From positions 1,387,686 to 1,451,685 of the forward strand of contig NW_008705565.1 in assembly GCF_000186865.1 (NCBI RefSeq): 64,000 bases of DNA. The letters run 5' to 3'. Below, piece by piece: positions 20,768 to 30,824 of this stretch. The stretch is from Aureococcus anophagefferens. Taxonomy: Eukaryota; Sar; Pelagophyceae; Pelagomonadales; Pelagomonadaceae. The notes beneath the pieces are model-generated. The model was given only the letters and a program-made list of their open reading frames with translations. It was not told the DNA's origin and searched no databases. The first letter of the stretch is position 1. The number at the start of each line of letters is the position of its first letter. A program made the translations under genes and the position numbers.

Positions 20768-21116
20768 GGCGACGTCGCACGTGCCCGCGGGTCGCGGCCG
20801 CGGGTTACGAACGAGCGGCGAGGCGGGCGGCGGCGCGGGGACCACGCCCGGGGCGAGTCAGGCCCGGAACAAATGAGGACAGGGGGGGCGCGGAGCGATC
20901 CCGGGGGCTCGAACGCTGGCTTTTTGGGGCGCACGAGTTCGAGGGTGCGAGCGTACAGCTTCCCTCGACGCCGGATGGGTGCGGGGGTGGGCCCGACCTG
21001 CGCAACCTGCAGGAGCTCAATGGCCGGCCATGCTGCCGTGTCTCTCTCTCCCGCGAGAAACGTTAGTTCACCTTGAAGCGCCGACAAGTTTACCTCGCTG
21101 CGCTCAAGGGCCTCGC

Positions 21117-23658
21117 CTAGAGCTCCTGGTGGTACTCGTCCTCCTCCTCCTCCGTTTCCGTTGCCGCCCGCGGGAAGTGGGAGGCGGGCACCACCCCGCC
21201 CGCGCCGTCGGAGACGGGGAAGTGCTCGAGGATGTGGGCCGCGTCGTCCGCGAGCACCAACAGCACGGGGATGTGGACGTCGAGCCAGGGCCGGGGCAGG
21301 TCGAGCCTCGCGAAGCCCTCGCCGCGGGCCCGGTCGCCGCCGGGGACGCAGTACTGGTCCAGACCGTCGCAGTCGCCGTCGTCGGCGACGACGAGCGCGA
21401 GCGCGCCCGCACGCTGCGCGGCGAGCGCCTTCGCGACCAGCGGGACGGCGCCGCGCTTCATGAGGGCGATGCGGTGCGCGAGGGCCGGCGCGTTCGCCAG
21501 GGGCCCGTCGCCGAGCAGGGGGTCCGCGGCGACGAGCTCCGCGGCGACGCTCACGTGCGGCGGCGACCAGTGGCAGAGCCACGCGGCCGCGCGGTGCTGC
21601 GGCTCCCGGAGCGGCGCGCGGAAGCCCTCGGTCCAGATCTCGAGGTGCTCGCCCGTCGCCAGGGCCAGGGGGCCGTGGGCCGCGTGGGCGTGCGCGTCGA
21701 AGAGCTCGTCGAGCTCGCGGCTCACGTGGCGGAGCGCCGCGCCGTAGAGCTCCGCGCCCCGCGCCGCGGCGTCGTCGCCGCCGTCGCCGAGGTGGTGCTT
21801 GTCGGGCTTCTTGAGCGCCGCGCCGTGGCCGTCGACGACGTGGCGCCGCGCGCCCGCGGGCAACAGCGGCGTCGCGAGCGCGGGCGACGGCGCGGACCAC
21901 GCGCCGACGCCGAGCCGGTTGTAACAGGCGGCGGAGAACTCGTAGGCGTGGACCTTGCCGTCGTGGGACGGCAGCAGGCCGCCGTCGACGTCGATGTGCA
22001 GGGGCCCGAGGTCGACGTCGCCCGCGGGGAACGACCCGAGGCGCCGCCAGTTGCCGTCGAAGGCGACGCCGTCCGCGTGGCGCGCGCGGACGAGGACGCC
22101 GACGATGGGGTCGCCGCCGTCGTCGGTCTGGCGGGGCACGACGACGTGGGCCAGACCCGGGGCGTCCGGCGGCGCGCCGGCCCGCGGGACGAGCGCCGCG
22201 GACAGGCCCTCGATCGCCGGCGGCGCGCCGTTCGTCCCCGTCTCGTGGCTCGGCGTCCACTCGCTCCAGGGGCCCGACGCCTCGCCGTAGGCGACGCGCG
22301 CGCGCCACCGGTAGGGGCGGCCCGGGAGCATGCCCGTGACCTTGACGTCGAAGGCCGCGTCGCCGAAGGGGTCGTACGAACGCGAGTGCCTGGGCAAAAA
22401 ATCGGGATGCGACGTCGCTTCGACGCGAGTGTGCCGCGCGTTCCAAAACACGCGTCCACGCGTCGAGACCGTTCCGAGAGATGATCGCTCGTCCAAGAGT
22501 CAGCCGAAAAGAGTGGAAACCGACCGAGCTAGGAGCCTTTGGGAAGCGCGCGCTCTTGTCCCGCCCCGGCTCGCGCTCCTCCGCCGCGTGCGCGTCCGCG
22601 TCGAAGAACTGGACGCCCGACGCGTTGCCCGACCCGTGCGTCGCGAGCTCGAGGGCCGCCGCGACGGGCTCGCCCGTGGCCTCGTACGCGACGTCGAAGC
22701 CGAACTTGGCGTCGTCGCCGGGCTTCCGCGCGTAGCCGGACGCGACGGCGAGGGCGCAGGTCTCGCGGCCGACGGCGACGACCTTGGGCGGCGCGAGCTC
22801 GGGGATCGTCGCGCCGACGACGCGCCAGCGCCAGCGCTGGTCCGCCTGCCAGAGGCCGAAGTTCCGCTTGCCGCGCGCGGGCGGCTTCTCGGGCCGCGGG
22901 AAGCTGGCGAAGGCGGCCCAGGGCAGGTCCTCGCCGTGGAAGTCCATGCGCGTGTCGAAGGCCGGGTCGTCGAGCTCCTTGACGAGCTCGTGCTCCCGGG
23001 GGCCCGACTCGTCGGGGAACGGCCGCGACGCCGCGGCGTCGCGGACCAGGGCCTTGCGCGCGGCGGCGAAGTTGGCCGCGTCGAGCGTGCAGAAGCGGAG
23101 CACGAGCGCGCCGGCGGTGGGCGTCACGGCGAAGGCGCCGGCGCCGCCGGGCACGAAGAGGCCGTTCCTCTCATCGTTCGCCGACGCGGCCCACCCGTCG
23201 CCGGACGCGGCCGCGGCGCCGCGCAGCACGGCGTAGAAGCTGTGCGCCGGCGCCCGGCAGCCCGCGTCCCGCGCCGCCACGACCTTGGGCGCCACGAGCG
23301 CGCCGACGCGCGCGGCCGCGGCCGGCGCCGCGTCGTTCGCGCGCGCGACGAGCGCGCCGGCCGCGCGCGCGACGTAGTCGTGGGCCACGTAGCGCGGCAC
23401 GACGAGCACGTCGAGCAGCGACGCGCAGGCCGGCCCGGCCCGCAGGCAGGGCGCGCCGCCCGTCGCGAGGGCCGCGTCGAGGCTGCCGTTGACCAGGGCG
23501 AGGCCGCCGAGCAGCGCCGGGCGCCCGGCGGCGAGCACGGCGTCGTAGAAGGCCTCCATGGTCGCGACCTCCTTCGTCGCGTTGTCGTAGGTGACGACGT
23601 CCGCGGCGCCGACGAGCGACGCCGCCAACGCGAATGCGACGCGAGCGAGCGCCATCAT
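21117..23658 (-). CDS. secreted protein with fibronectin-III-like and PA domains (2 exons)
   Basis: Proposed exons are 23658-22577 and 22389-21117 (784 residues) around a degenerate introner. The N-terminus (MMALARVAFALAASLVGAAD) is a signal peptide. Residues about 25-350 are of unknown fold. Two fibronectin-type-III-like segments follow (GRPYRWRARVAYG; YEFSAACYNRLGVGAWSAPS). A protease-associated (PA) domain lies near the C-terminus (ALAHRIALMKRGAVPLVAKA; GALALVVADDGDCDG). PA domains sit on secreted or vacuolar proteases and receptors, but no protease domain is seen here. The C-terminus is acidic. Divergent from the PDZ-FH2 formin (211 bp between ATGs). The splice junction is inferred from the introner pattern and phase, so the few residues at the junction are uncertain. 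Confidence 0.65.
22390..22576 (-). mobile_element. introner element, family 1, copy C (degenerate, about 187-nt intron)
   Basis: The body matches the family (ATCATCTCTCGGAACGGTCTC, split here: ATCATCTCTCGG then AACGGTCTCGA) but both ends have drifted: left GGGGCGGGACAAGAGCG, right TTTTTTGCCCAG. A GC donor at 22576 and the AG at 22391-22390 give a phase-2 intron that joins the two reading frames. The putative target repeat is poorly kept (GCGCGAGCC versus GCACTCGCG, five of nine matching), consistent with an older insertion. The exact donor is therefore an estimate. Confidence 0.7.
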
Positions 23659-23869
23659 CGTTGTGCGAGCGGACCTGCGACAGGCAGCCCGGTCGAGGAT
23701 GCAGTTCAACATCTGTTCAGCTTACCACCGGAGGCTCTGTCATCGCATGGGAGCTGTGCGTCGTCCACCCACAGGACTGGACGACTACGAGACCGCCGAG
23801 TAGATCCGCCGTGTTCGCGCTCGCCGTCGACGACGCCTCTCGAGCTCTCGACGAGTAGCGCCGCACGAC

Positions 23870-26800
23870 ATGGAGACGGTGATCCTGGCGCTCCAGCGCG
23901 AGCCCGGCGAGGGCTGGGGCATGAACATCGGGCGCCGCGGCGAGGGCGGCGCCTTCGTCGTGACGTCGATCAAGCCCGGCGGCGCGGCGTCGCGGGGCCC
24001 GGCGGCGCCCGCCGTCGGCGACGAGCTCACGGGCGTCGCGCCCGCCGCGGGCGGCTTCGTCGACGTGAGCGCGGCGTCGACGGGCGCGCAGATGAAGGCC
24101 GCGTTCGGCGCCGCGGGCGACGCGTGCCAGCTCCGCGTGCGCCGTGAGCGGCCCGAACCGGCCAAGCCGACGTTCATGGCGCGCTTCGGCGCGCGCGTCA
24201 AGAAGGCGCGGAGCGCGTCCGTCGACGCGCGCGCGGCCTTGGCGTCCGCGTCCGCGTCGCTCGGCGACGCGGCCGCGCGGCTCGCGACGGCGGCGTCGAC
24301 GGCGGCGTCGTCGCTCGGCGAGGCCGTCGCGGGCGACGGCGGCCGGGCGCCGGAGCCCGGGGCCTGCGTCGCCGTCGCGCCGCGCGTCTACGCCGTCGTG
24401 GGAGGCGGCGCGCCGGACGCGGCGGCCGTCGCGGCGGCCGCGCGCGCGCGGCTCGCGGAGGCGGCGTCGACGCGCGGCGACCAGTTCGCGGAGCTGGGCC
24501 ACGCCGACGCGTTAGATGACGACGTGGCCCTGCGGGCGCTGCTGATCAACGTCGGCGACGCGCCGGCGTCGCCCGAGTTCCTGTCGGCGTTCCGCGGTCG
24601 CGTGGTCGACGCGGGCTTCGACGCGCCGCGCGGGAGCCCGACGCCGACGGCGGCCTACGCGACGCGGCTGGGTCTGGCCGTCGCCGCCTGGCTCACGCTC
24701 GACGAGGCGGGCCGCACGGCCGTCGTCTTCGGCGATTTGGGCGCCGGCGACCGCTGCCGGTGCGGCGTCGCCGTCGCCGCGGCGTGCCGCGTCGCGTCCG
24801 CGGTGCTGGCGGCGTCCGAGGCCGCGCCGGGTGGGCTGCCGGGCCCCGGGAGCGGCGCCCCCGGCGAGCGGCCGCGGGTGGACAGCGCCGCGGAGGCCTA
24901 CGGCGCGTGGCTCGAGGCTGTGTGGAATTCAAATCTTCAACTCGACTTCAATGTGCGCATATGCGACAGTTTCGACGCAAGCTCTTCAGCTGTGCTTCGA
25001 GAACTTGACGAGAGCAATCGATTCGTCCAAAAATCAGCCGAATCGACTTCGATTTGACCGAGCTAGAGAATTCTGAGGTTTGGTCGGGACCACCCAAACC
25101 AGTGGTTGAATTCCACACAGGCTCGAGGCCTGCGGCGGCGACGCGGCGAAACGGTTACGGCTCGAGGGGCTGCCGCCGTCGTTCGCGCGGAGCCTGAAGC
25201 ATCTCGACTTTGCGGTGGAGGCGCGGGGGTTACCGAACGAGCGGCCGCTGCGATTGCTCGGCGTCTCCGTGCGGGGCCTGCCCGTGAGCGACGCGCCGGT
25301 GCTGGAGGTGGCGAGCCCGGGCCTCGCGCGGCCGTGGACGTCCGACGGTGCGCCGGGCGCCGTCGAGTGGGACGGCGACGAGGCCTTTTACGCGCTCGGG
25401 AACAGCGACGACGACGCCTGCGTGCTCCGGGGCGACTTCGCCGTCGTCGTGCGCTTCGGGGGCAAGTACCGGTCGACGGGCGACGACGCCGCGCCGATCG
25501 CGCGCTTCGTCGCGTCGTCCGCGTTCCTGTGCGACGGCGCCATCGACGCGCGGAAGCGCGACATCGACGTCCACCCGGCCTACGCCGCGGCGTTAGCGCA
25601 CGACGACGACCTGCGGCTGCGCCTCGCGTTCCGCTACGACGATGACGCGGCGCCGCCGGCGACGGCGGACGCGTTCGCGCTGCCCGCGGACCCGGGCGAC
25701 GCCGTGCTCCGGGGCCTGGCCGTGCTCGTCGCCTACCACGCCGTGGCGCCGGATGAGGCCAAGGTGTCGAAGCTGCCAGGCGTGGGCGCCGCGGCCGCGC
25801 GCGCGGCGCTGAGATTCGGCGGCAACGACGTCGACGCGGCCTTCCGCGCGCTGTCGACCTTCCCGCTGCTCGCCGCGGCGGGCGACGCCGCGGCGGCCCA
25901 CGGCGACGTCGCGGCCTACGCCGCGGCGGCGCCGCGGGCCGCGGCCATGGACCGCGGCGCCGCCGCGGCGCCGCCGCGCGCGCCGCGCGCCGCCGCGGCG
26001 ACCGCGCGCCTCGGCATCCGCAAGCCCCGCGCCGCGCGCAAGCCGTCGCTGCCGCCCGCCGCGCCGGCGACGCCGGGCCGCGCGGCGGCGGCGGCGAACC
26101 TCGGCGCCATGCGCGCGACGACCGTCGACCGGGCCGACGACCTCGTCCTCGTCTACGGCCTCATCGGGGCGCCCGAGCCCGTCGTCGCGGCGCCGGCGCC
26201 GGCGCCGGCGGCGGCGCCCGCCGGGGCCGCGCCCGCGGCCGCGGCGCCGGCGCCGGCCGAGCCCGCGGCGGCGCCCGAGACCCCTGCGGCGGCTCCCGCC
26301 CCGCCGGTGCGCGAGGCGCCCGAGCTCGCGGCGGCGCCTGAGCCCCCGGCGGTTGTCAAGCCCTCGGCGGCGCCCGAGCCCGCGCCGACGCCCGCGCCCG
26401 CCGCGCCCGCCGCGCCCGCCGCGCCCGCCGCGCCCGCCGCGCCGGCGCCCGCCGCGCCGACGCCCGCCCCCACCCCCGCGGCCGCGCCCGCGTCGACGGC
26501 GGCGGCGCGCGCGAGCCTCTCCGGCATGCTCGCGGCGCGCGGAGGCGCCGCCGCGGCGGCGCCCGCGGCCGCGCGCGTCGCCGTGGCCAAGGCCGACTAC
26601 GCCGCCCAGGCGGAGCGGGAGCTGTCCTTCGCCAAGGGCGACCGCATCGCCGTGCTCGAGGCCGGCGCGCCCGGCGACTGGTGGAAGGGGTCCCTCGGCG
26701 GGCGCCGCGGCTACTTCCCGTCGAACTACTGCGACGTCGACGCGGGCGAGGCGCCGCTCCGGGACCACCCGGCGCTGCGGCCCTTCCTCAAGCTGCTCCG

Positions 26801-28274
26801 CGTGGGCCTGCCCCGCGGCGCCGTCGCGAAGAAGATGGCCGAGGAGGGCGTCGACGCGCGCTTGCTCGACCGCGACCTCGACGCGCCGCCCGACGCGGAG
26901 ACGAAGTTGCTCCTCGCGGGCGCCGCGCCGGCCCCCGCGGCGGCGCCAGCGCGGCGCTGGGGCGACAAGTCGTCGTCGAAGCGCGCGTCGCTCAAGCCCG
27001 TGCACTGGGAGGCCCTTGGCGAGGAGCGGACGGAGGGCACGGTCTGGGCGACGGCGGGAGAGGGCGTGGAGGTCGACCGCGCGGAGCTCGCGCGGCTCTT
27101 CAAGCGCGACGAGGCCAAGCCCAAGCGGTCCCTCTCCGCGCGGCCCGCGGCGGAGTCCGGGGCCTGCGAGCCGAAGCGCGCGGGCAACATCGCCATCACG
27201 CTCGCGACGCTCGCGAAGCCCTTCGACGGCGACCTCGGCGCGCTGCTCGACGCGGCGCTCTCCTTCGACGGCGACGCGCTGAGCGGCGAGGCCCTGGACC
27301 AGCTCGGCCCGCTGCTCCCCACGGACGACGAGGCGGCTCTAGCGCGAAAGCTCTACGGCGCCGCGGCGACGCCGCCGGCGAAGCCCGCGGAGGCCTTCTT
27401 CGCGGCCGTCGTCGCCGCCGCCGACGACGCGTCGCGGAACTTGGGCGGCGTCGCGGGCCTGCGCCAGCTCGTCGCCTGCGCCGCCGACGCGCGCCACGCG
27501 CCCGACGCGGCCGCGGGCGTCGACGCGGGCTCGGAGGCGCTCGTCGCCGCGGCGGACGGCGCCGTCGGCAGCGAGGCGCTCGCCGAGGCGCTCCAGCGCC
27601 TGCTGGCCGTGGGCAACGCGCTCAACGAGGGCACGAGCAAGGGCGACGCGCGGGGGTTCACGCTGGCGAGCCTCGAGCGCCTCGCGACGACGAAGTCGTC
27701 CGTGGAGGGGGGCGTGTCCGTGCTCGACTTCGCCGCGCGGAGCGCGCTGCAGCAGGGCGGCGGCGACGAGGCCCTGTCCGCGCTCGGCGCGCCCCTCGCC
27801 GCCGCGCGGCGCGTCCACCCCGGGGACCTGCGCCGCGCCGCCGCGAGGCTCGCGCGGACGGCGGGCGCTTTGCGCGGCGCGGCGGCGAAGAGCGCCGCGG
27901 GCGCCGCGGCGCCCCTCGTCGCCGCGGCGGACCGCCTCGACGCCCTCGCGGCGCGGGCCGACGCCGCGGTGTCCGCCGCCGACGCCGCGACGCTCCGCGC
28001 GGCGAAATTCTTCGGCGAGGTCGGCGGCGACGGGGCCATCGACGCCGCGCACCTCTTCGGCGCGCTCCACGGCCTCGTCGAGGCCTTCGCCGCGGCCCGG
28101 CTGCGGGCGGAGGAACGCGCCTTGAAGGCCGCGAAGGCCGCCGAGCAGGCCGCGCGCGCGACGCCGGAGGCGAAGAAGGAGCGGCGCCGCGAGTCGCGGC
28201 GGCGGTCCACGGTCTCCGTCGACGACATCCTCGGCGACGCCGCCCCGAAGGCGCGCGTGTCGGAGTCGAAGTAA
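23870..28274 (+). CDS. formin with PDZ, SH3 and FH2 domains (2 exons)
   Basis: Exons 23870-24909 and 25121-28274 give 1397 residues; the introner between them is phase 2. An N-terminal PDZ-like domain covers about 4-85 (GWGMNIGRRGEGGAFVVTSI). Residues about 345-560 may be a C2-like domain, as in PTEN-C2-bearing formins (weak). A long Ala/Pro linker (about 590-830) replaces a classical FH1. An SH3 domain lies at about 833-885 (AKADYAAQAERELSFAKGD, DWWKGSLGGRRGYFPSNY). Next is the same CCDC53-like module as in the other formin of this window (LRVGLPRGAVAKKMA). FH2 spans about 970-1370 (LKPVHWEAL; GNALNEGTSKGDARGFTLA is the family hallmark), followed by a basic Arg/Lys tail. FH2 nucleates and elongates actin filaments. 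Converges with the ankyrin-MYND gene, 6 bp between stops. Confidence 0.85.
24910..25120 (+). mobile_element. introner element, family 2, copy E (211-nt intron, GC-AG)
   Basis: The direct repeat GCTCGAGGC is at 24910-24918 and 25121-25129. The element between starts TGTGTGGAATTCAA and ends TTGAATTCCACACA, a perfect 14-bp inverted repeat, then a G completing the AG acceptor. Splicing TG|GCTCGAGGC to ACACAG|GCTCGAGGC restores Trp-Leu-Glu-Ala-Cys in phase 2. The termini differ completely from family 1, but the interior keeps TCGTCCAAAAATCAGCCGAA and other family-1 blocks. It has lower GC than the surrounding exons. Confidence 0.93.
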
Positions 28275-28280
28275 CCCGGG

Positions 28281-29649
28281 TTAGCCGCTACTCCGCTTCT
28301 TCGGCGCGCGGCGGCACAGGTCCCGGTGCGTCGCCCAGGCCGCGCGCTGGCACAACGCGGAGCAGTACCACGCCTTCTGGCACCGGGAGCACCGCGTCTT
28401 CGCGGGCCCCGCGCAGCGCTCGCAGAGCTGGACCTTGGCCGCCGGCGGCGGCGCGAAGTCGTCGCCGTCGGCCGCGGCCGCGGTNNNNNNNNNNNNNNNN
28501 NNNNNNNNNNNNNNNNNNNNNNNNNNNNNNNNNNCGCTCTGAGGATCCCCCGGCCGCGGCCGCGGCCGCGGGCTTTTTTCGCTCCTCGGCGGGCGGCGCG
28601 GCGGCCGCGCGCTTCGCGGCCAGCTCCTCGAGCCGCGCGCCCGTCTTCGTGCCCTCGAGGCCGTCGAGCGCGGAGAACTGGGCCGTCGCCTCGGCGACGA
28701 TTTTCTCCGCGTCCTTGGCGCCGCCGCGGAGGCCGCCGCGGTCCTTGATGATGCCCGCGACGAGCGCGTGGTCCGCGGCGAGCGCGAGGTCCAGGGGCGT
28801 GTGGCCGTCCTTGTCGCGCGCGTTGACGTCCGCGCCGAACTCGTCGAGGAGCAGCTTGACGCTCTCCACGGGCAGGCCGTTGTCCGCGGCGTCGCAGAGC
28901 GCCGTGGATCCGTCGCCGCGGCGCGCGTCGACGCGCGCGCCGTGGCGGCCGAGGAGCGCGCGGAGCGCCGCGGGGCGCCGCACGGCCGCGTGCACGGGCC
29001 GCGCCTTGGACAGCGCGTGGACGACGTCGTCGACGGCGACGGCGCCGGACGCGAGCGCGGCGTCGATGCCCGCGACGTCGCCGGCGGAGCACGCGCAGAA
29101 GAGCCTTTGTCGCGCGGCCTTGCGCGCCGCGGGGGGCGCCGGCGGCGGCGCCGGCGGCGCGGGCTTCGGCGGCGCGAGCCGCTGGCCGCGCGTCGCGCGC
29201 GCGAGGACCTCGAAGGGGTCGCTCGTCGGCGTCGGGAGCGCGGCCGGCGCGGCGGCGTCGTCGTCGGTCTCCGGCCGCGGCGCGGCGCCGTCGTCGGTGT
29301 CCGCCCGCGGCGCGGCGACGTCGTCGGTGTCCGCCCGCGCGGGCGCCGCTTCTCCGGGATCGGGCCGCGGCGGCGGCGCGGCGGCGTCCTCGCGCTCCGC
29401 CGCGGGCCGCGCCGCGTCGGCCGGCGCGTCCTCGTCGAGCGATGCCATCGAGGGCACGCCCGCGAAGAGGTTGTCGATGCCCGCGTCGATGGACGCCATG
29501 GCCATGTCGATGCTCCGCGCGTCCTCCGGCGAGGTGCCGCCCGTGCGCGGGTCGAGATGCAGGCCCATTTTCGCGAAGAGCTCGCGCGGCGACCCGTCCG
29601 GCCCGCCGCCGAAGAGCGAGTCGGTTGCGAAGTCGTTCGCGACCGCCAT
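28281..29649 (-). CDS. ankyrin-repeat / MYND zinc-finger protein, interrupted by assembly gap
   Basis: The ATG is at 29649. The first 170 residues are acidic and Pro/Ala-rich with ADTDD repeats. Ankyrin-like repeats follow at about 190-310 (GDVAGIDAALASGA; FGADVNARDKDGHTPLDLALA). The frame then enters 50 unknown bases (28485-28534). Beyond the gap the coding frame changes: it reads CERCAGPAKTRCSRCQKAWY, then CSALCQRAAWATHRDLC, a complete MYND-type zinc finger (a protein-interaction module), to the TAA at 28281-28283. The frame change shows that the true gap length is not exactly 50 or that bases are missing. Ankyrin plus MYND is a common combination in chromatin and ciliary proteins. Divergent from the glycosyltransferase gene (101 bp). 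Confidence 0.8.
28485..28534. other. assembly gap (50 N)
   Basis: A run of 50 undetermined bases inside the ankyrin-MYND gene, flanked by GGCCGCGGCCGCGG-type sequence on both sides. A high-GC simple repeat probably blocked sequencing. Confidence 1.
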
Positions 29650-29750
29650 GCTGCGAGATTTTACGCAGCTATTCGGAGCTCATGCTCGCGAGTGATGATC
29701 ACACAGGCCGTCGATGCAGTCAACGTGCAGCGGCAGCCCGCGTGCGCGCG

Positions 29751-30656
29751 ATGGGGCAGCATCACAGCGCCGTCGCGCTGCTCCTGTCGCTCGTGGCCGT
29801 CGCGTGCGGCGGCGGCATCCCGCGGCTGCTGCTCACGTCCCACGCGCTGCCGCTGGCGGACGTGCCGGAGGCGCTGCGGTCCAACGTCGAGAAATGGCGG
29901 TCGCTGAACCCGACGTTCCGCTTCGAGTACTTTGACGACGCGGCGCAGGCGGCGTTCATGGCGTCGTCCTGCGCCGCGCCGCGCTGCGCCGAGGCCTACG
30001 GCGCGCTGCGCTCCGGCGCGGGGCGCGCGGACCTCTTCCGCGTCGCGTTCCTCTATTACCGCGGAGGCTGGTGGTTCGACGCGGACCTCAAGCCGGGCGA
30101 CGTCGCCGCGAGCTGCGGCCTCGAGGCCGCGGAGGACCTGGGCCTCTTCGTCGTGCGCGAGCCCAAGCACGGCCACGTGCGCTTCATGGTCCTCGGCGGC
30201 GCGGGGCACCCGTTGTTGTACGCGACGCTGCGGACGCAGATCGCGAACGTCTTCGAGGCGCGGGCGCTGCCCTCGGCGAAGCGGCCGCGCACGCTCCACG
30301 TGACGGGGCCCTTCACGCTGGGCCGCACGCTCTGCGACCCCTTCCGCCACGCGCCCATGGCCGACGCGCTCGAGCGCGGCTTCGACGCCGCGGCGGTCGA
30401 CGCCGCGGCGGCGGACGTCGCGGCGAACTGCGACCGCGGCGCCTTCCGGGGCCGCCGCGCCGTCCTCGGCGGCGACGACGCCGCCAAGGAGAAGGCGTCG
30501 GCGGACTGGGCCGACACCTACGGCGCGGGCTCGCCCCTGGCCTTCCGCTTCGACGGCTGCCGGGGCGCGTGGCACCGGCCGGGCAGCCCGATGTCCTACG
30601 CCGACGTCCTCGCGGCCATGAACGTGACGCACCACCTAAAGACGACCGCCACCTAA
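29751..30656 (+). CDS. GT32-like glycosyltransferase (DXD sugar transferase)
   Basis: 301 residues. A hydrophobic N-terminus (SAVALLLSLVAVACGGG) is a signal peptide or anchor, placing the enzyme in the secretory pathway. Features of the DXD-containing 'Gly_transf_sug' group: PRLLLTSH at the start of the fold, EKWRSLNPTFRFEYFDD, a short helix, then RADLFRVAFLYYRGGWWFDAD with the DAD metal/nucleotide-sugar motif at about residue 111. Members transfer hexoses onto glycans or lipids in the Golgi; donor and acceptor here are unknown. The start at 29751 is preferred because it directly precedes the signal peptide. Confidence 0.8.
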   Translation: MGQHHSAVALLLSLVAVACGGGIPRLLLTSHALPLADVPEALRSNVEKWRSLNPTFRFEYFDDAAQAAFMASSCAAPRCAEAYGALRSGAGRADLFRVAFLYYRGGWWFDADLKPGDVAASCGLEAAEDLGLFVVREPKHGHVRFMVLGGAGHPLLYATLRTQIANVFEARALPSAKRPRTLHVTGPFTLGRTLCDPFRHAPMADALERGFDAAAVDAAAADVAANCDRGAFRGRRAVLGGDDAAKEKASADWADTYGAGSPLAFRFDGCRGAWHRPGSPMSYADVLAAMNVTHHLKTTAT

Positions 30657-30824
30657 AAGACGAGGCGAGCTCGAGCGGCACCTTCAAAGTTTGCGTTGTC
30701 AACCGTTGGGAAGCCCGCTCATTTGCCGGCAGCCCAACTCCATCAGCCGCCGGCCGCAGCGGCGCCCGTCGACGGCGCGGTGCGCTCGCCGGCCGGCGCG
30801 GTGCGCGGCGCGCGCGGCGCCGGC

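Noticed and set aside
12504..20780. A single minus-strand ORF of more than 2700 residues
   Set aside because: Its first 600 codons are an Arg/Pro-rich shadow of the AGC kinase in another frame. The real gene starts at the ATG at 18944.
28288..28484. Continuation of the ankyrin protein in the same frame across the N gap
   Set aside because: The MYND finger with all its Cys/His residues is in a different frame, so the nominal 50-base gap length cannot be trusted.
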